From: Chara braunii
Lineage: Eukaryota; Streptophyta; Charophyceae; Charales; Characeae
Length of the DNA stretch: 52,240 nucleotides
Direction of reading: 5' to 3'
Assembly (NCBI GenBank): GCA_003427395.1
Contig: BFEA01000235.1
Coordinates: 537,083 to 589,322, forward strand
Both the position numbers and the translations under genes were made by a program. The notes under the pieces were generated by a model. It was not told the DNA's origin. It saw nothing but the letters and a program-made list of their open reading frames with translations, and did no database searches. Positions 1 through 10,862 of the stretch are shown in pieces; position 1 is the stretch's first letter; each line of letters opens with the position of its first letter.

Positions 1-53
1 GGGAGGGGGGGGGGGAGGGAGCGCTGACGTGGCAGAAGTCAGTCGGCCACGTC

Positions 54-146
54 TCAATGATCCTTCTGCAGGTTCGCCTACGGGAACCTTGTTACGACTT
101 CTTCTTCGTCTTGGTGATGAGGTTCAATGAACTCTCACGCCGCCAG
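54..146 (-). rRNA. 18S rRNA 3'-end fragment (pseudogene)
   Basis: Read on the minus strand, this matches the 3' end of eukaryotic 18S rRNA. The plus strand begins CAATGATCCTTC, then GCAGGTTC, CCTACGG and AACCTTGTTACGACTTCT, which is the complement of the universally conserved 3' terminus. Several bases differ from the conserved text (for example CTTCT for CTTCC, CACC changed to CGCC, and an extra G after CTACGG). Similarity fades after about 146, with only scattered words such as ATCGG and TAGGAG further on. No ITS or 5.8S is visible next to it. It is therefore a decayed, transposed rDNA fragment and not a working rDNA unit. Confidence 0.8.
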
Positions 147-548
147 CTGCGCCGTGTCTGCCGGAGTAGTAGTGGATCGGCCTGTAGGAGAACTGCAGCG
201 GTTGGAGTGCCGTCGGCGTCGCCGTTACCAAGGAGAAAGGCACCAGCTAGGATGCCCTGTGTATCCGGTCACCTTGATGGACCAGGTGCAAATGCAGGGA
301 TGGAGGTGGCTATCCGCAGTTGTGGGATAGAGAGAGGGGGGAGGGAGGGAGGGCGCAGAGGTTCGAAACCCGCTCCGATACCAATGTGACGCACGTGTGG
401 AGGGCACGTGCGGAGATGGTGTGTGAGAGAGAGAGAGAGAGAGGGAGAGAGAGAGGAGATGGACACACACATGAAGCAGCAACTGAATGAAGGTCCAGTC
501 CGGCAATGAACGAATGAACGAACAGAATGAATGAACCTTCCGCCCGGA
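147..548. other. Non-coding stretch with GA-rich tract
   Basis: No gene seen. It holds a (GA)n tract near 425-455 and a GGTTCGAAACC word at 360-370 that resembles a Pol III B-box, but no matching A-box or tRNA fold. It may be highly diverged 18S sequence continuing from the fragment on its left. Confidence 0.4.
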
Positions 549-640
549 ACCTAGGCCGAAGTGATATACCGGCCTAGGTCCAGGTACGGGATAACCTGGT
601 ACCGGACCAGGGTCAGGCCGACGGCCTGAAACTGGTCCGG
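549..640. repeat. Three consecutive stem-loops
   Basis: Three inverted repeats lie end to end. The first has 9-bp arms at 549-557 and 571-579 (ACCTAGGCC/GGCCTAGGT). The second pairs CCAGGT 580-585 with ACCTGG 594-599. The third is a compound hairpin: CCGGACCAG 602-610 pairs with CTGGTCCGG 632-640, and TCAGGCC 613-619 pairs with GGCCTGA 623-629, with only a GG/AA internal mismatch and a 3-nt loop. Function unknown; it could be a transposon end, a recombination structure or a structured RNA. Confidence 0.7.
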
Positions 641-667
641 CCTCACTGTCGGGCCGTAGGGGTACCG

Positions 668-949
668 CTACAAAGGAGCTCTGGGGATATAAGGAGGGGA
701 AGAAGCACTCGGAGTGCCGTAGCGCGCGTCAAATTTCTTACGAAGGAACTCCATCCTGTCAGGGGATGCAGTCCTTTCATACCACCCTGCTAATGGATAA
801 CGGGGGTATGATCTTGGATGACCATAGCCTCGTGGCTCATCCTCCTCCTCAGAACTGTAATCACGCCTCGCCCAAGCCGGCGGTTCGTCTTTAGCCTTCC
901 CTGCTCTTCCTCCCCTTCCTCTACCCTGACCGCGGCATGCCTCAGGCAT
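668..949 (-). CDS. Unrecognised Gly/Arg-rich, acidic ORF
   Basis: Open frame of 93 codons on the minus strand from an ATG at 949 to a stop at 668. The N-terminus is Gly/Arg-rich (GQGRGRGGRAGKA), followed by an acidic SSEEEDEP motif and a Pro/Tyr/Ser-rich tail. The composition looks protein-like and not random: clustered RG dipeptides, then a charged linker. It may be the N-terminal part of a retrotransposon gag or one exon of a gene. The family is not recognised, and no partner exon was found. The stop lies next to the stem-loop cluster at 549-640. Confidence 0.35.
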   Translation of the reverse strand: MPEACRGQGRGRGGRAGKAKDEPPAWARRDYSSEEEDEPRGYGHPRSYPRYPLAGWYERTASPDRMEFLRKKFDARYGTPSASSPPYIPRAPL

Positions 950-3080
950 GGTGCACGAGAGGTGGGTCTAGCACCAAAGGCTACGACTGAGAAGGTTGTG
1001 CGAGCAAAGATTATGATGAGAGAGATGGATCTTGAAAAGCAGAAGTAGAAGAATACTGAGAAAAAATAGGAAAAATAACTGCGCTAGCTAAGGAGGACTA
1101 CAGCATGCTACGTGAAGCTTAGCGCAGAGAGAGATGGGTAGTGCAGAGAAGACAAGCACTGAAGGTAGAAAAGCAAACTCCGCACTAAGAAAGGGGGCGA
1201 GTACTAGAAGAAGAAGTGAGTACTGAGGGAGACAGTGAGCGCTAAGGAAACACAAAGAGGCGAAATGGCGCAAAGTCGCCGTAAGAGTCTTGACGTAGGT
1301 CACAGCAAGAATGAGTGAAAGTGTTGGTGGCCACTGTTGCTTTATACTCCCTGAGCAACTAGTTTTAACCCAGCAGGGACGCTGGGTGGGGGGTTGGTAT
1401 TGTGTCCGAGGGCACGGTGCTCGGCCCTCCTCCGTGTACCAAGTCCCTGCTTGGTACAGTCCCTCGCGTCGGTGTCTCGGCCTGTAGACGTGCCTTGGGA
1501 TTTCGTTGTCGTTAATGCCCAGGCTGTGCTTCGGCTCAGACCAGTCCTGGTGGTTGTACCCCTGACAAAAGGGGTGCGCCACAAGACCTCCATTGGTCCA
1601 CGCAGGCTCGGCGCCCTGCTGTACAGCAGAGTACAACCGGCCTGTGATCATGGTAGCCGTCGGGTTCGCCCTAGGACGCGAAAGCAAAGGGACTGGCGCG
1701 GTCTTTTCTGCTGCGCGCCGAGTGCCCTGTGGCCAAGTTATGGGTTAGGTGCGTGGAAATGACTTGTTGACGGGAAAGGAAAAGTTGAATGAAAGGGATA
1801 AAAGGGGAAAACAAAAATATAAAAAGCAAAGAAAAGAAAGTAGAAAACCTGATCAGCACGTGGATCAGGACCGTTGCTTTAGTCCAGAATGATTCAGCGA
1901 CGATCGCCTACTGCATCGGTTGAGTTTTCCCTTTTCTCTTGTTATTACTGTTACTATTATTTTATCATTATTAATTAACCGATTCTCAGATGTGATTTCC
2001 CCTATTGTCGGGATCCTGTCACTTCGCGGGGGAGGCCAGCGGTCCTGTTTCCAAGCCGTGGTCGCCGTTAGTTTAGACTGAACCTGCATGGGGTTGAAAG
2101 GACTGTCTTGTCCTAATGGTCGTGATCTGGGCCAGGTACAGGGACGGGGTAAAGGTAACCCGTGTGGATGATCCAACCACGCACTGGGGCCTAGTAGTTG
2201 AGTTTAGGGGTAGATACAACAAAGACTGAGAAAAGGGGGGGTAGGGAAAAGAAGGAAAGAGAGGAAAAGGGGTGAAGGTCGGTTTTAGTTTTTGAACGAG
2301 GACTTGTACCACTGTTCAGTCGGAGCTGCTGCGCAGGATGAAACCTGAAGCGCCTTATTACTATTATTATTATTATCATCATTACAATCATTATTAATTC
2401 TTTTTTTTTAGTTTTCCGTTGGTCCATCGCTTCGCGGGAAGGCCAACGGTTCAAATTTCGAGCTCAGCGGCCCACCGCCCAAGTAGGCCGGCCTCACGTA
2501 TACTGTCTGTGGGCTAGCTCTGATATGACGCCGTGCGGTAATACCCCAAAAAGGAGGGCGACCCGCGGCCGCATCGGTAGGAGATCTATCACCCATCCTG
2601 TGGAGGGTCATAAGTCCCCTCCTTGCCATCGGACACGGGTACCCGATCGGGATAGACCGAGGTTGTACTAAAAAAGGGAAAAAGCGATTGTCGATCTCCC
2701 GTTAGGGGACCACGGTGCCGAACCTGTTGCCATATCACTAGGATCTGGGACCGTCAAGAGCGAGGTTAGTCCGTGATCGATCGATTGAGTTCAGGCAAGT
2801 GTGTTATTCTCTTAAAATCATTCGGGTTTTAAATTATTAATCATTTTAAAGACTGTAAAATTCTTGAAGTCGGGTAAGGTATGAAAATGACTAATCTGAG
2901 TCCTTCGTTCAGAACGCAGGGGACAGGCCTATCAAAGGGGGAGGGAGTTGAGATATCATTTGCGGCCTGTCGCCTGGTGGTATACAGTCTGAACTGTGAG
3001 TTCCGGTGGGGAGCGGTCTGCTATTGGAAATCGACGGTCTAGTGTTGTGCTGTCTATCGAGCGGGAGCTGGCTATCCTGA
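950..3080. other. Non-coding, repeat-derived region
   Basis: No gene I can support. The sequence contains purine-rich stretches, and two related segments built on a TTCGCGGG-GGCCA-CGGT core at 2021-2042 and 2421-2450. The second forms a hairpin (CCGTTGG 2416-2422 with CCAACGG 2443-2449). The long minus-strand frame around 1088-1687 has no recognisable motif and is treated as chance. Confidence 0.4.
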
Positions 3081-3545
3081 GTGGCTATGGCACAACACGA
3101 CTATAGGCCTGACTGTTGGCGGCACACGGTGCGCTGGGTTCCGATGTCGGGCGAAGGCCCTCAGATCACTACGGTCCTTAACTACGACGGGGGAGAGGTA
3201 GTCCGACTGAAGGTCTGCAAAGAAGGGGTGAGAGGTGACCAGAGGCTGCAGGCTGCCATTTCCGAAGCTCGTGACAGCGCGGAGCGGAGGTGCAGGCGAG
3301 ATGGGGTGACCGTGGGCTTGAGGGTGCCGGTCATCTATCACGAGACCGAGTCATCAACTGGGACCGAGACAAGGGAAGAACAGCACAACGAGAGGGACTC
3401 AGGTGGGGAGAGCGAAATGAGTGAGGCAGACTGGGAAACTGACCTCAAGTCCTGGATCAGGCCAAGCGAGATCCAGAGGCACCACCGAGCCGCGGAGTCA
3501 GTGGAAAAGGGACCCGAGGCCAGCTCGCGACAACTGACGCCCTGA
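3081..3545 (+). CDS. Unrecognised ORF, 154 codons
   Basis: Open frame from an ATG at 3081 to a TGA. The first half reads like a globular domain (RWVPMSGEGPQITTVLNYDGG, then charged helical text). The C-terminal half is hydrophilic and rich in Glu, Ser and Arg (ETREEQHNERDSGGESEM). No family is recognised. It may be one exon or module of a degenerate multi-exon gene or element that continues in the same direction through 5203-5523, 6934-7266, 7874-8128 and 8381-9031. That link is inferred from orientation and composition only. Confidence 0.35.
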   Translation: MAMAQHDYRPDCWRHTVRWVPMSGEGPQITTVLNYDGGEVVRLKVCKEGVRGDQRLQAAISEARDSAERRCRRDGVTVGLRVPVIYHETESSTGTETREEQHNERDSGGESEMSEADWETDLKSWIRPSEIQRHHRAAESVEKGPEASSRQLTP

Positions 3546-5202
3546 GGCCGCGGGGCAGGAGAAAAACATAGTAAAGGGAAGAAACGGGTGTGAGGTGTGC
3601 GGGCGACACGCAAGGAAAGAAGGTCAGTAGCGAAGGGGAGAGAATTGAACGTGGGTGCTAAAATGTTGACGTCAATCGGACTGCAATGCCTGAAAACCTA
3701 CAGAGAATGGACACGTGGGCGAGTCAGTGTGAGCGAGCGCGGTGATCGAATTGAGAGGTAGTTATGTGCGCGCACGGGCTGCATGTAGAAAAGCCAGAGG
3801 TCAACAGGCGGCCATCCTGAGAAGCGGAGAGGACGTGCGCTAATGAGTGACTGCTGCTCAAAGAAAGTGTAAGCGGGCATGGGAAGGGAGTGTCAGGGAT
3901 CAACGACGAGCGGGGAGATAAGTGTGGTTACTGAGAGACACGCGCCGCACGTGGTAAGGCTCTGGAGAGCGGGGTGAGAAGTCAACGTATGCAGGCAAGA
4001 CGCAGAGAGGAGCGTGCGAACCTGAGATTTTGTTGTTGACGTCAAACGCTATCGCGCCTGCGTGACACTCTAGCTTGCTGGGTAACTATAAGTCTTGGCC
4101 ACGCTGCGGGGATCATCGGACGCTAAGTGTGAGCTGCACGCACGTGCACCTCTGTAGCGATAATCTCATTGTGGGCGGCCAGTGACAAAAGCTCTCAGAC
4201 GAAATATGAGACGGTCAAGAGTTAATTGGGAGGAAGACTTGACACATGTTGGACGGTTGGAGGGGTGCGCTGTATGATCTGCGCACGATGTGTTGGTGAT
4301 AACGAGAGCGACTGTGAAGTCAATCGGGGAGAAAGTCTTGGCCCTAAGGGGAATACAGGCCAGGCAAGCATAGTTAACTTCAGTCGTCACCTACTCGGTG
4401 TTCACCTGTTAAGCGCTATGAGCTACTTTCAACTCGTCAGATACGGTAGTGAGTGAATTTGCAGGGGTGAGCGAGACTGAAGAGTGGCACGCAATCAGCG
4501 CGGGTTTTACAAATGCGGAAAAAATGGATTGAGACTTGATAGTTGATGTTCACCTTTGCTACCCTCACTCTGGGTTGCAGTTAAAATCAATTGCGTCAGA
4601 GTTGGATAAGGAGTTTTATCTATGGTTCTTTGCTCTGCGTTAGCTTCATGTCGTAGTTTAGTCGCAATTCCCCTCTCTTTGGTGAGGCTTGTGTAGGCGA
4701 GATATTGAGTTGTTGATAGCGGTAGTTGCAGAAGAAAAGGGTGATCACTAGTTGTATTAAGAGTCACCCTTGTTTAAGGGAATTGGGAATGAGCTGGTAT
4801 TGCCCGAGCACTATATGGGTCTGNAACGCTCAGTATGGAGGCCTAACAAGTAAGTTCGAGCCTCTTCCATGAGCTAAAGTTACAGTGCAAGTAAGCGGTT
4901 ATTTCCCCGAGCGTTGCTTGATGAAGCTGGTAAATGCTAACATTGTTGAAAGATTTGTGGCTTTAATTTTCTTTTTGTCGACTTGGAAACAGGTTGTTGA
5001 AGTTGAACAATGTCATAAAGAAAAAGAAAAAAAAGGAGATAAAAAGAGAGAATAGATAATAGCTAAGGGAGTCGCATGAGTTGAAGGAGAGACCGACCTA
5101 ACTCAATTGTGATCCCTTGGACTCTGTTTTCTCTTTCCGCTCAATTGATTGATGGGAAAGAAACGATCAGTGATTCGAGAGATAACCTTACCTGATAGTT
5201 AA
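3546..5202. other. Non-coding stretch
   Basis: No gene seen. Two TTGACGTCAA-containing segments occur near 3667 and 4034. One unresolved base (n) lies at 4824. Short frames here have no protein-like character. Confidence 0.35.
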
Positions 5203-5523
5203 GTACTTACTCGACGGGGATTAACCTCTGAGTTCATCTATGTTAAGCTTGCTACTGTGAAGGGTTTTAACCTGGGGAAAGTCACTAAAGTTTTCTTTGT
5301 AACTTTAAGCGCAGACTGTATTTGGGATCTCTACGGCGAGAGAGAAGGAAGGGTGATGCACCAGTCGTTGTGGCTTAAAGATGCTTTTGTTCCTATTCCA
5401 TTGGAGATCTTAGCAGGTCTCTGTTTTGAGAACGCTGCACCGAGATCTGTCGGTCCGGGCGGGACCTTGATCCTTGCTATATTTGACCCAGTGATCAAAG
5501 TGCTGCAAGACTTATCAGTCTAG
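5203..5523 (+). CDS. Unrecognised ORF or exon, about 107 codons
   Basis: The frame is open from 5203, just after an in-frame TAA, to the TAG at 5521-5523. It has no obvious ATG start near its beginning, which would fit an internal or terminal exon. The translation has the hydrophobic/polar rhythm of a folded domain, for example SEFIYVKLATVKGFNLGK, then VTKVFFVTLSADCIWDLY, and near the end GGTLILAIFDPVIKVLQDL. No family is recognised. Confidence that it codes is moderate to low. Confidence 0.35.
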   Translation, partial: VLTRRGLTSEFIYVKLATVKGFNLGKVTKVFFVTLSADCIWDLYGEREGRVMHQSLWLKDAFVPIPLEILAGLCFENAAPRSVGPGGTLILAIFDPVIKVLQDLSV

Positions 5524-6933
5524 AAGTGAGTATGGGTTTCGAAAAAGACAACTGAAATTGTATGATCATTACGTAACTATATAATCAGCGCAAAGTGTGT
5601 TTCAACATGAAAACCTCCCTGAATGCAATCGCTGTCTGAGACATTTCAAGACTGGGGTTGCTTGATTTCCCTTTTTACAACTCCCGGGCAATATTTCCCT
5701 CAACGTGCTATACGAAACGAAAGAGAAGAAGTTACTTGGTCCTAATAAGGGGCGTGTAATAAGAGATCACCAGTGTTCATAGTTCGCGGGTCGTTCTAAG
5801 TGAAAGTTTAACTCGCTCCTGACAAAGGGAAGCGGGGAAAGTTTCTTACGTTAGTGCTCTATGGAGTGCACTCGGCTATAGTCCCAAATGCACTTCTACT
5901 CTAAGTGCTCGTAGTCACGAGTCTGATGGTGATTTGGCTGTACTCAAAATTACGATGAGCACAAGCAGAGGCAACAATCAGCTTAATGAGTCTGGGTACG
6001 GACTGGCCTCGCGTTGAGAGTTGTACGGATTCAAACCAGAGTCAAATTAGATTCTGAGCTCAAAGTTGGGTCGGAGTCTGAGTTTAGATGCTTGAGCAGT
6101 GAGGGGAACCATAGCTGTCACAAGTTAGGAATCACTGCGCTCGGCGCTGGTGAATTATACTCAGGGTCGAGCCTCGTGAACCTGAAGGGCGCTCGGACTT
6201 GTGCTACACAGTACCACTAACTACCGGCCAGTCTTACTTGAGGGCTGAGAGCCCACACCACTCTGAAAACTGAGCTTGACAGATCTATCCTCGACCCACC
6301 CGGCTCGTTACTTGGTCCTAGTGAGAGAATAGGAGACAAGAGGGGGCTCTGTGAAAGACAAGGGTGAGGGGTGAATGGGAAAAGGCTTACATGAATATTG
6401 AATCTTCTTTCCTAACACGCGCTGAAGAGAGAGCGGAAGGGAAAGATCACATCAAAAGCACGAATTATTATGTGTTTGCAATAATAAAATTGCACAGTTA
6501 CAGTTCGCCTCTAGAGACTGCTGAACTGATCCGGTCAGGGCTCAAGCACGGTAGACACCCGGGTCTCCCCCCCACTGGTCACCTGCGTTCTTGGCCAAAG
6601 AGAGACTCACTTCGTAGTCTACAGATCTTTTCTTGAAAGACCAAATCAGTAACTATTCCGACATTTGAACCAGCAAGCACCTGTTATCGATCCGCAATCG
6701 TTTCTACCACAAAAGGGAAGTGTAAATCAACTACCTTGTGGCACAACTTGGGGAAATATGACCTTTTCAAACAAGTGTTTTGACAATCTTCGGTCAGCGT
6801 TCGGCCAACGCCTTGGCCGTATTAAATTGCAGCCAAAAGGCTCTCCAAACAGCGAGTAAGCAATAGTTAGACAGTTATCAGACATCATTCAATTGACACT
6901 CAAACAATTTTATACCTGTGGTTTTCTATTTAG
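5524..6933. other. Non-coding stretch, possible intron or spacer
   Basis: No supported gene. Short open frames at 6014-6220 and 6364-6636 have no convincing features. The end of the stretch carries a pyrimidine-rich TTTTCTATTTAG just before the next open frame, which would serve as a splice acceptor. Confidence 0.3.
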
Positions 6934-7266
6934 TTGGGACTCACTATTATGAGATCTGAGTGTAAGAGAATTGACATGAAGGATGGAAAGATCATGGTGG
7001 TGAAGAGCATGCTAATCAGGGATAAGAGAGAAGGATGGGAGGGAGAAGCATGTAAAGACATGGAAAGACATAGATTAACTCAGACAGAATTCGCAATCAG
7101 AACAGCGGGGCAGAGAAAATGTATAAAATATGTGATTTATTTCCACGGACATGACGGGAGGCTACACAGTACCGGTTCAAGCTCTGAAACTGTTGTACAG
7201 GCCAGGACCAAGCTTGTGTGGACCAGCAGTGCTCAAGGTGACTCCGGAAAGGTCACCAGTAAGTAA
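6934..7266 (+). CDS. Unrecognised ORF or possible exon, 110 codons
   Basis: Open frame directly after a pyrimidine-rich acceptor-like TTTTCTATTTAG. It ends near a donor-like CCA|GTAAGT at 7257-7264, so a spliced exon of about 6934-7258 is possible. The translation is rich in Lys, Arg, Met and Glu, with a C-terminal segment IKYVIYFHGHDGRLHS. A strong acceptor-like TTTTCTCTTGCAG follows near 7283-7295. Family not recognised. Confidence 0.3.
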   Translation: MGLTIMRSECKRIDMKDGKIMVVKSMLIRDKREGWEGEACKDMERHRLTQTEFAIRTAGQRKCIKYVIYFHGHDGRLHSTGSSSETVVQARTKLVWTSSAQGDSGKVTSK

Positions 7267-7429
7267 ATGATAACAGACTGTAGTTTTCTCTTGCAGCAGT
7301 ATGGTATGTGGCTTCATGAACCAGGAGCTCGATGTGTCCAACGACTACGCAGACAACTGTCAGACAGTCAAATAGTCATTTAGTTTCCTAGTTAGCAGCC
7401 ACAATTCCTGAACAGCTACTTGGCCTTTA

Positions 7430-7810
7430 TTCAGATCAAGCAATCAGACCAGCAAGTAACTGGAGAAGGGACCAGATTAGTAAATAATCAAAAAAGCAAA
7501 CAGATCAGCAACTTGGCAGTGAGAAAACTAGAGATAGCCAGCAGTTGACAGACATCTGGTTGACACTCAGGCAATGATCTGATAATGATCTTGGTGGTGT
7601 TCTGCTTTCACAATTAACTATCAATCGGCAACCAGTCAACAATCAGGTAGCAATCATTCGGTCAATTCTCATAACAGTGATCAGTCAATTCTCAGAACAG
7701 TAACCAGTTTGCAATCATTCAGCAGTCATCCAACTTATTCATCGGCAACTATCTTTCTTTCTCTTGTTCTGTCTTCGATCTACAATCGAACGACAATCAA
7801 CCAATGATTG
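7430..7810. repeat. CAATCAG-type cryptic simple repeat
   Basis: A run of short, irregular repetitions of CAATCA, CAGTCA, AGCAAC and related words, with no fixed period. A similar run lies at 8165-8290. Both sit between neighbouring open frames, where introns would be expected if those frames are exons. Confidence 0.6.
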
Positions 7811-7873
7811 GGTCATCTAAGAGTCACTCGTCTTGAGTTGGGTGAACTGATGTAGTGTGGATCGGGTGAGAAT

Positions 7874-8128
7874 ATGGAGAGTAGCAACACAGTTAGAGTC
7901 TCCTGCTCGCTGTATCAGAGCACCCCAGAGACCTGGAAAGAGAACGCACTTGAGGAATGCAATCTGCAGACTACTATGATGATGGAACATGCACTGGCCC
8001 TCGTGAGGAATCGTATTAAAATCGAATACACGTACTACCTGCATGACAAGAACAGCAGACTATGTGTCACCATAACTTCTGTGGGCACGATTGAGGAAGC
8101 AAGGAGGACTGTTCGCGGTCATCAGTGA
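7874..8128 (+). CDS. Unrecognised ORF, 84 codons
   Basis: Open frame from an ATG at 7874 to a TGA at 8126-8128. The translation (RVSCSLYQSTPETW, then LALVRNRIKIEYTYYL and LCVTITSVGTIEEARRT) alternates helical and strand-like segments and looks like a small folded domain. It is flanked on both sides by CAATCAG-rich DNA. Not assigned to a family. It may belong with the larger frame at 8381-9031. Confidence 0.35.
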   Translation: MESSNTVRVSCSLYQSTPETWKENALEECNLQTTMMMEHALALVRNRIKIEYTYYLHDKNSRLCVTITSVGTIEEARRTVRGHQ

Positions 8129-8164
8129 ACGTCTCGTCTTTGAACAAGGGCAACTCACTTATCT

Positions 8165-8290
8165 GGACATTCCGCAATCATTTAATCAGCAATCAGTCAT
8201 CAGTCATCATTTAAGCGGTAATCAGTCATCAGCAATCACTCAATCAACAATCAATCGTCAGCAATCAGCTATTAGCGATCAGTTTCCAGC
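8165..8290. repeat. CAATCAG-type cryptic simple repeat, second block
   Basis: Dense AATCAGCAATCAGTCATC-like repetitions of the same type as 7430-7810, between two unrecognised open frames. Confidence 0.65.
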
Positions 8291-8380
8291 AGTCGGTTTT
8301 CTGCAATTAGTCTGGTAACCAGCTCTCCAGGACCGTCTGATCATCCTATTGGCAAGAGTACTCATGAGCACAGTGAGTCA

Positions 8381-9031
8381 GTGTTGGCCAGCCTCAACCG
8401 GTTTTCATGCAAAGAGGCATTCCGTTATCGGTATGTTAGTGTCATTGGTTTCAGACAGGGAGATCTCTCAATCTTCATTGTTAAGACCAGTTTTGCTGAT
8501 GGCACTATCCACGATCTGAGGCCTTACCTGAAGAAGGGCAAGGAGACTCATGAGCTTTTCGATCCAGTCTGGATCTCAGCCACCAAATGCCTTGAGCAGA
8601 GAGAGAGGGAGCTCGATGAGAGTGGCACTACGTTGATTCGCACCTTAGGGCCGAAGCTTTATACTGACTATCATAGGCCTCAAATTCCTTCTCTTCTCAC
8701 AGATGGCACGAGTTGGCTGGATGTGATTGGTTTGGCAAAGAGGTACATCTCTCCGGCAGTGATCGACGTTGAGGCGCTGACCGAGCCCACCGAGTATCCC
8801 TACCTCAGACGTGGAGTCTTTTTGGTGGACGGACTGCCTACTTTGTGGGAGGAGTTTTGCTCCATGGTTAAGTACCGTGTCATGCGCCTCGGATGGTCAT
8901 GCTCAGAGCTTGCTAGCTACATGTGGCATTTTGTCACGAAGCCTCAGTCTCAGATTGTACGTGGGCGTGGGTCACGGCACCAGAGAAGATCAGTGAAAAG
9001 AGAGATTAAGAGAGATCGACCAGAGGGATGA
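8381..9031 (+). CDS. Unrecognised protein, about 217 codons
   Basis: The longest protein-like frame in the left 10 kb. It is open from 8276 and ends with the TGA at 9029-9031. The first ATG-type codon used here is a GTG at 8381, so the true start may be an upstream splice acceptor (CAG at 8371-8373). The translation has mixed hydrophobic and charged segments (RYRYVSVIGFRQGDLSIFIV; LFDPVWISATKCLEQRERE; YPYLRRGVFLVDGLPTLWEE) and a basic tail (RSVKREIKRDR). No transmembrane segment or known catalytic motif is evident, and the family is not recognised. Coding is likely but unproven. It could be a host gene exon or part of an unknown mobile element. Confidence 0.45.
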   Translation: MLASLNRFSCKEAFRYRYVSVIGFRQGDLSIFIVKTSFADGTIHDLRPYLKKGKETHELFDPVWISATKCLEQRERELDESGTTLIRTLGPKLYTDYHRPQIPSLLTDGTSWLDVIGLAKRYISPAVIDVEALTEPTEYPYLRRGVFLVDGLPTLWEEFCSMVKYRVMRLGWSCSELASYMWHFVTKPQSQIVRGRGSRHQRRSVKREIKRDRPEG

Positions 9032-10862
9032 GTGAGGACTCTTGAGAGGTGCTGACCGTGCTCGTTTATGTGTGCTTTCTGAGATTATTTTGAGTTCCCA
9101 TTCTTCCCTCGTTCAATTGCCCCTGTCTTTGCTCAAGTCAGTCAGTCTTATTTTTTGCATTATTCTTGCTTGATAATTCCCTTCGTGGATTTGTCACAGT
9201 TCTCAAAATCAGATTAACATAATTGAAGCATGCATAGCACCCCATAATTTTATGATTATTATTTGCATGATTCTTTGCTGTTCCGAATCAGAATAAAAGA
9301 TTTTTAAGACCGGGGACCGGCGAAAACCGCAATTGAAGGGTCTCGCTCGAAGCCGGACGCACACAACAGGAAGGGATTTGCATTATTTTATTTATTTTAT
9401 TTATTGCAAACACATACATGCGTGACAGACTGTTGGCTTTTCGGTTGCCATAAGAGGCTTGACTGGAAAAAGTGCTACACCGTGCCCTCACGGTAAGTCA
9501 ATACCTGGCTAGGTTGCAGGTTCGGTGCACCGCCCACCGCACCGCTATTTGGCTGGAGATACTTGAGTGTGAGTATGCCCGTGGGGATCCTTAGGATGGT
9601 GGATTAGGCTTAGGAGGCCGTGACCAGGGTATACAGCGGACACCAACTCTGATCTGTTGTGAGAGCTTTGGGTGTGGGCCTGCCCAATCCCATTTTTGTT
9701 GTGAGAGGTTTAGTGTGAGCATGCGTTGGGACCCAAAAGATGGTGAACTATGCCTGAGCAAGGCGAAGCCAGAGTGAGCTAGTGAAGGCCGCAGCGATAC
9801 TAGGAAGCAAAGCCCGTCTATCAGATCAGAATATACAGAGGGGAAATTGACCGGTTCGTTGGTAGTTTGTCCCCTCCTACGATCTCTCAAGATAGCTAGA
9901 GCAGCTGGTGACCGGGGACAAGGCGCAGGACGGAGGCGAGGAGTACTGCTCACGAAAACAACAAAGAAGACGAGAACCACACGGAGGATATGGTGAGCAT
10001 GTGGGAGTGGAAAGCATATATCCCACTCGATTCCCAGCGGAATAGAGTGAGGGAAGGTGCTATTCGACATTTTTAAGTGGGGCGAATTCAATGGAAGGGT
10101 CAGAATGCCCCGTGGAAGAGAGGAGTGAATGTTAGAAGAAGTAAGATGTGTGCGGAGGTGTCGGGGAAGAAGAAGAAAGAAGATGGGGAACGCATATCTT
10201 GCCCGTTTCATAACGAAATCAGGTAAGGAAGGATTTGAGGCACCACGAAGGGAATGGCGCGGTTAGATTTTGCGACAGGGTAGCCGTTTTGCTGCTGAGC
10301 GAGTCAAAGGCTGCGCTGTGCTTAGCAAAAAAAAAAAAAAAAACAGAAACGGAAAAAGAGGCTATGCAGTAGGGATGCATATGCCCACGTTCTAGCAAAA
10401 GATTCGTTATCGTTTTTGGCATTAGAAAAGTATTAAGCAGCAGCGATCTTGGTTGTTGATCCCGCCATCGTGCTCACCACGCTTCTTTTGGCCGATGCAT
10501 TTGTGAAGGTCGTTGGGTTCGCAGTATTCATCATGAGCCCTTGATAGTCGTGGTCTTAGTTTTGCTCATTACATCGTTCATGTTCTTCATCGTGTCCATG
10601 ATCAATGATGCAGCGGTTGTGTTCATTGGTGATATCATCTCCATCATCGAAGCTCGCCGTGATGGCCGTTCTCATCTTGGCAGTAGAGTTTGTTCTCCAT
10701 CTTGAATGTACCAGACACTTTCTTAGATCCCTTCCCCAATTCAATTAATTAAATGAAATTATTCATTCAATCATGAAATTATTCATTCAATTAAATTACA
10801 TTGCGGGTACTACGGATCCTCTGCGATCCACCTTTGATTCTATCCTGGCACTCACTCCGCTC
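9032..10862. other. Non-coding repeat-derived region
   Basis: No gene supported. It holds a (TTTAT)n tract near 9385-9405, two diverged direct repeats sharing GTGTGAG-ATGC-GATGGTG (about 9568-9602 and 9712-9746), an A18 run at 10325-10343, and a duplicated TGAAATTATTCATTCAAT near 10754-10792. The long minus-strand frame at 9591-10211 lacks any recognisable motif. Confidence 0.35.

Noticed and set aside
360-371. B-box-like GGTTCGAAACC as part of a tRNA gene
   Set aside because: No A-box or cloverleaf could be drawn around it.
1088-1687. 199-codon minus-strand frame
   Set aside because: No recognisable motif and poor protein-like organisation; probably a chance frame in repeat DNA.
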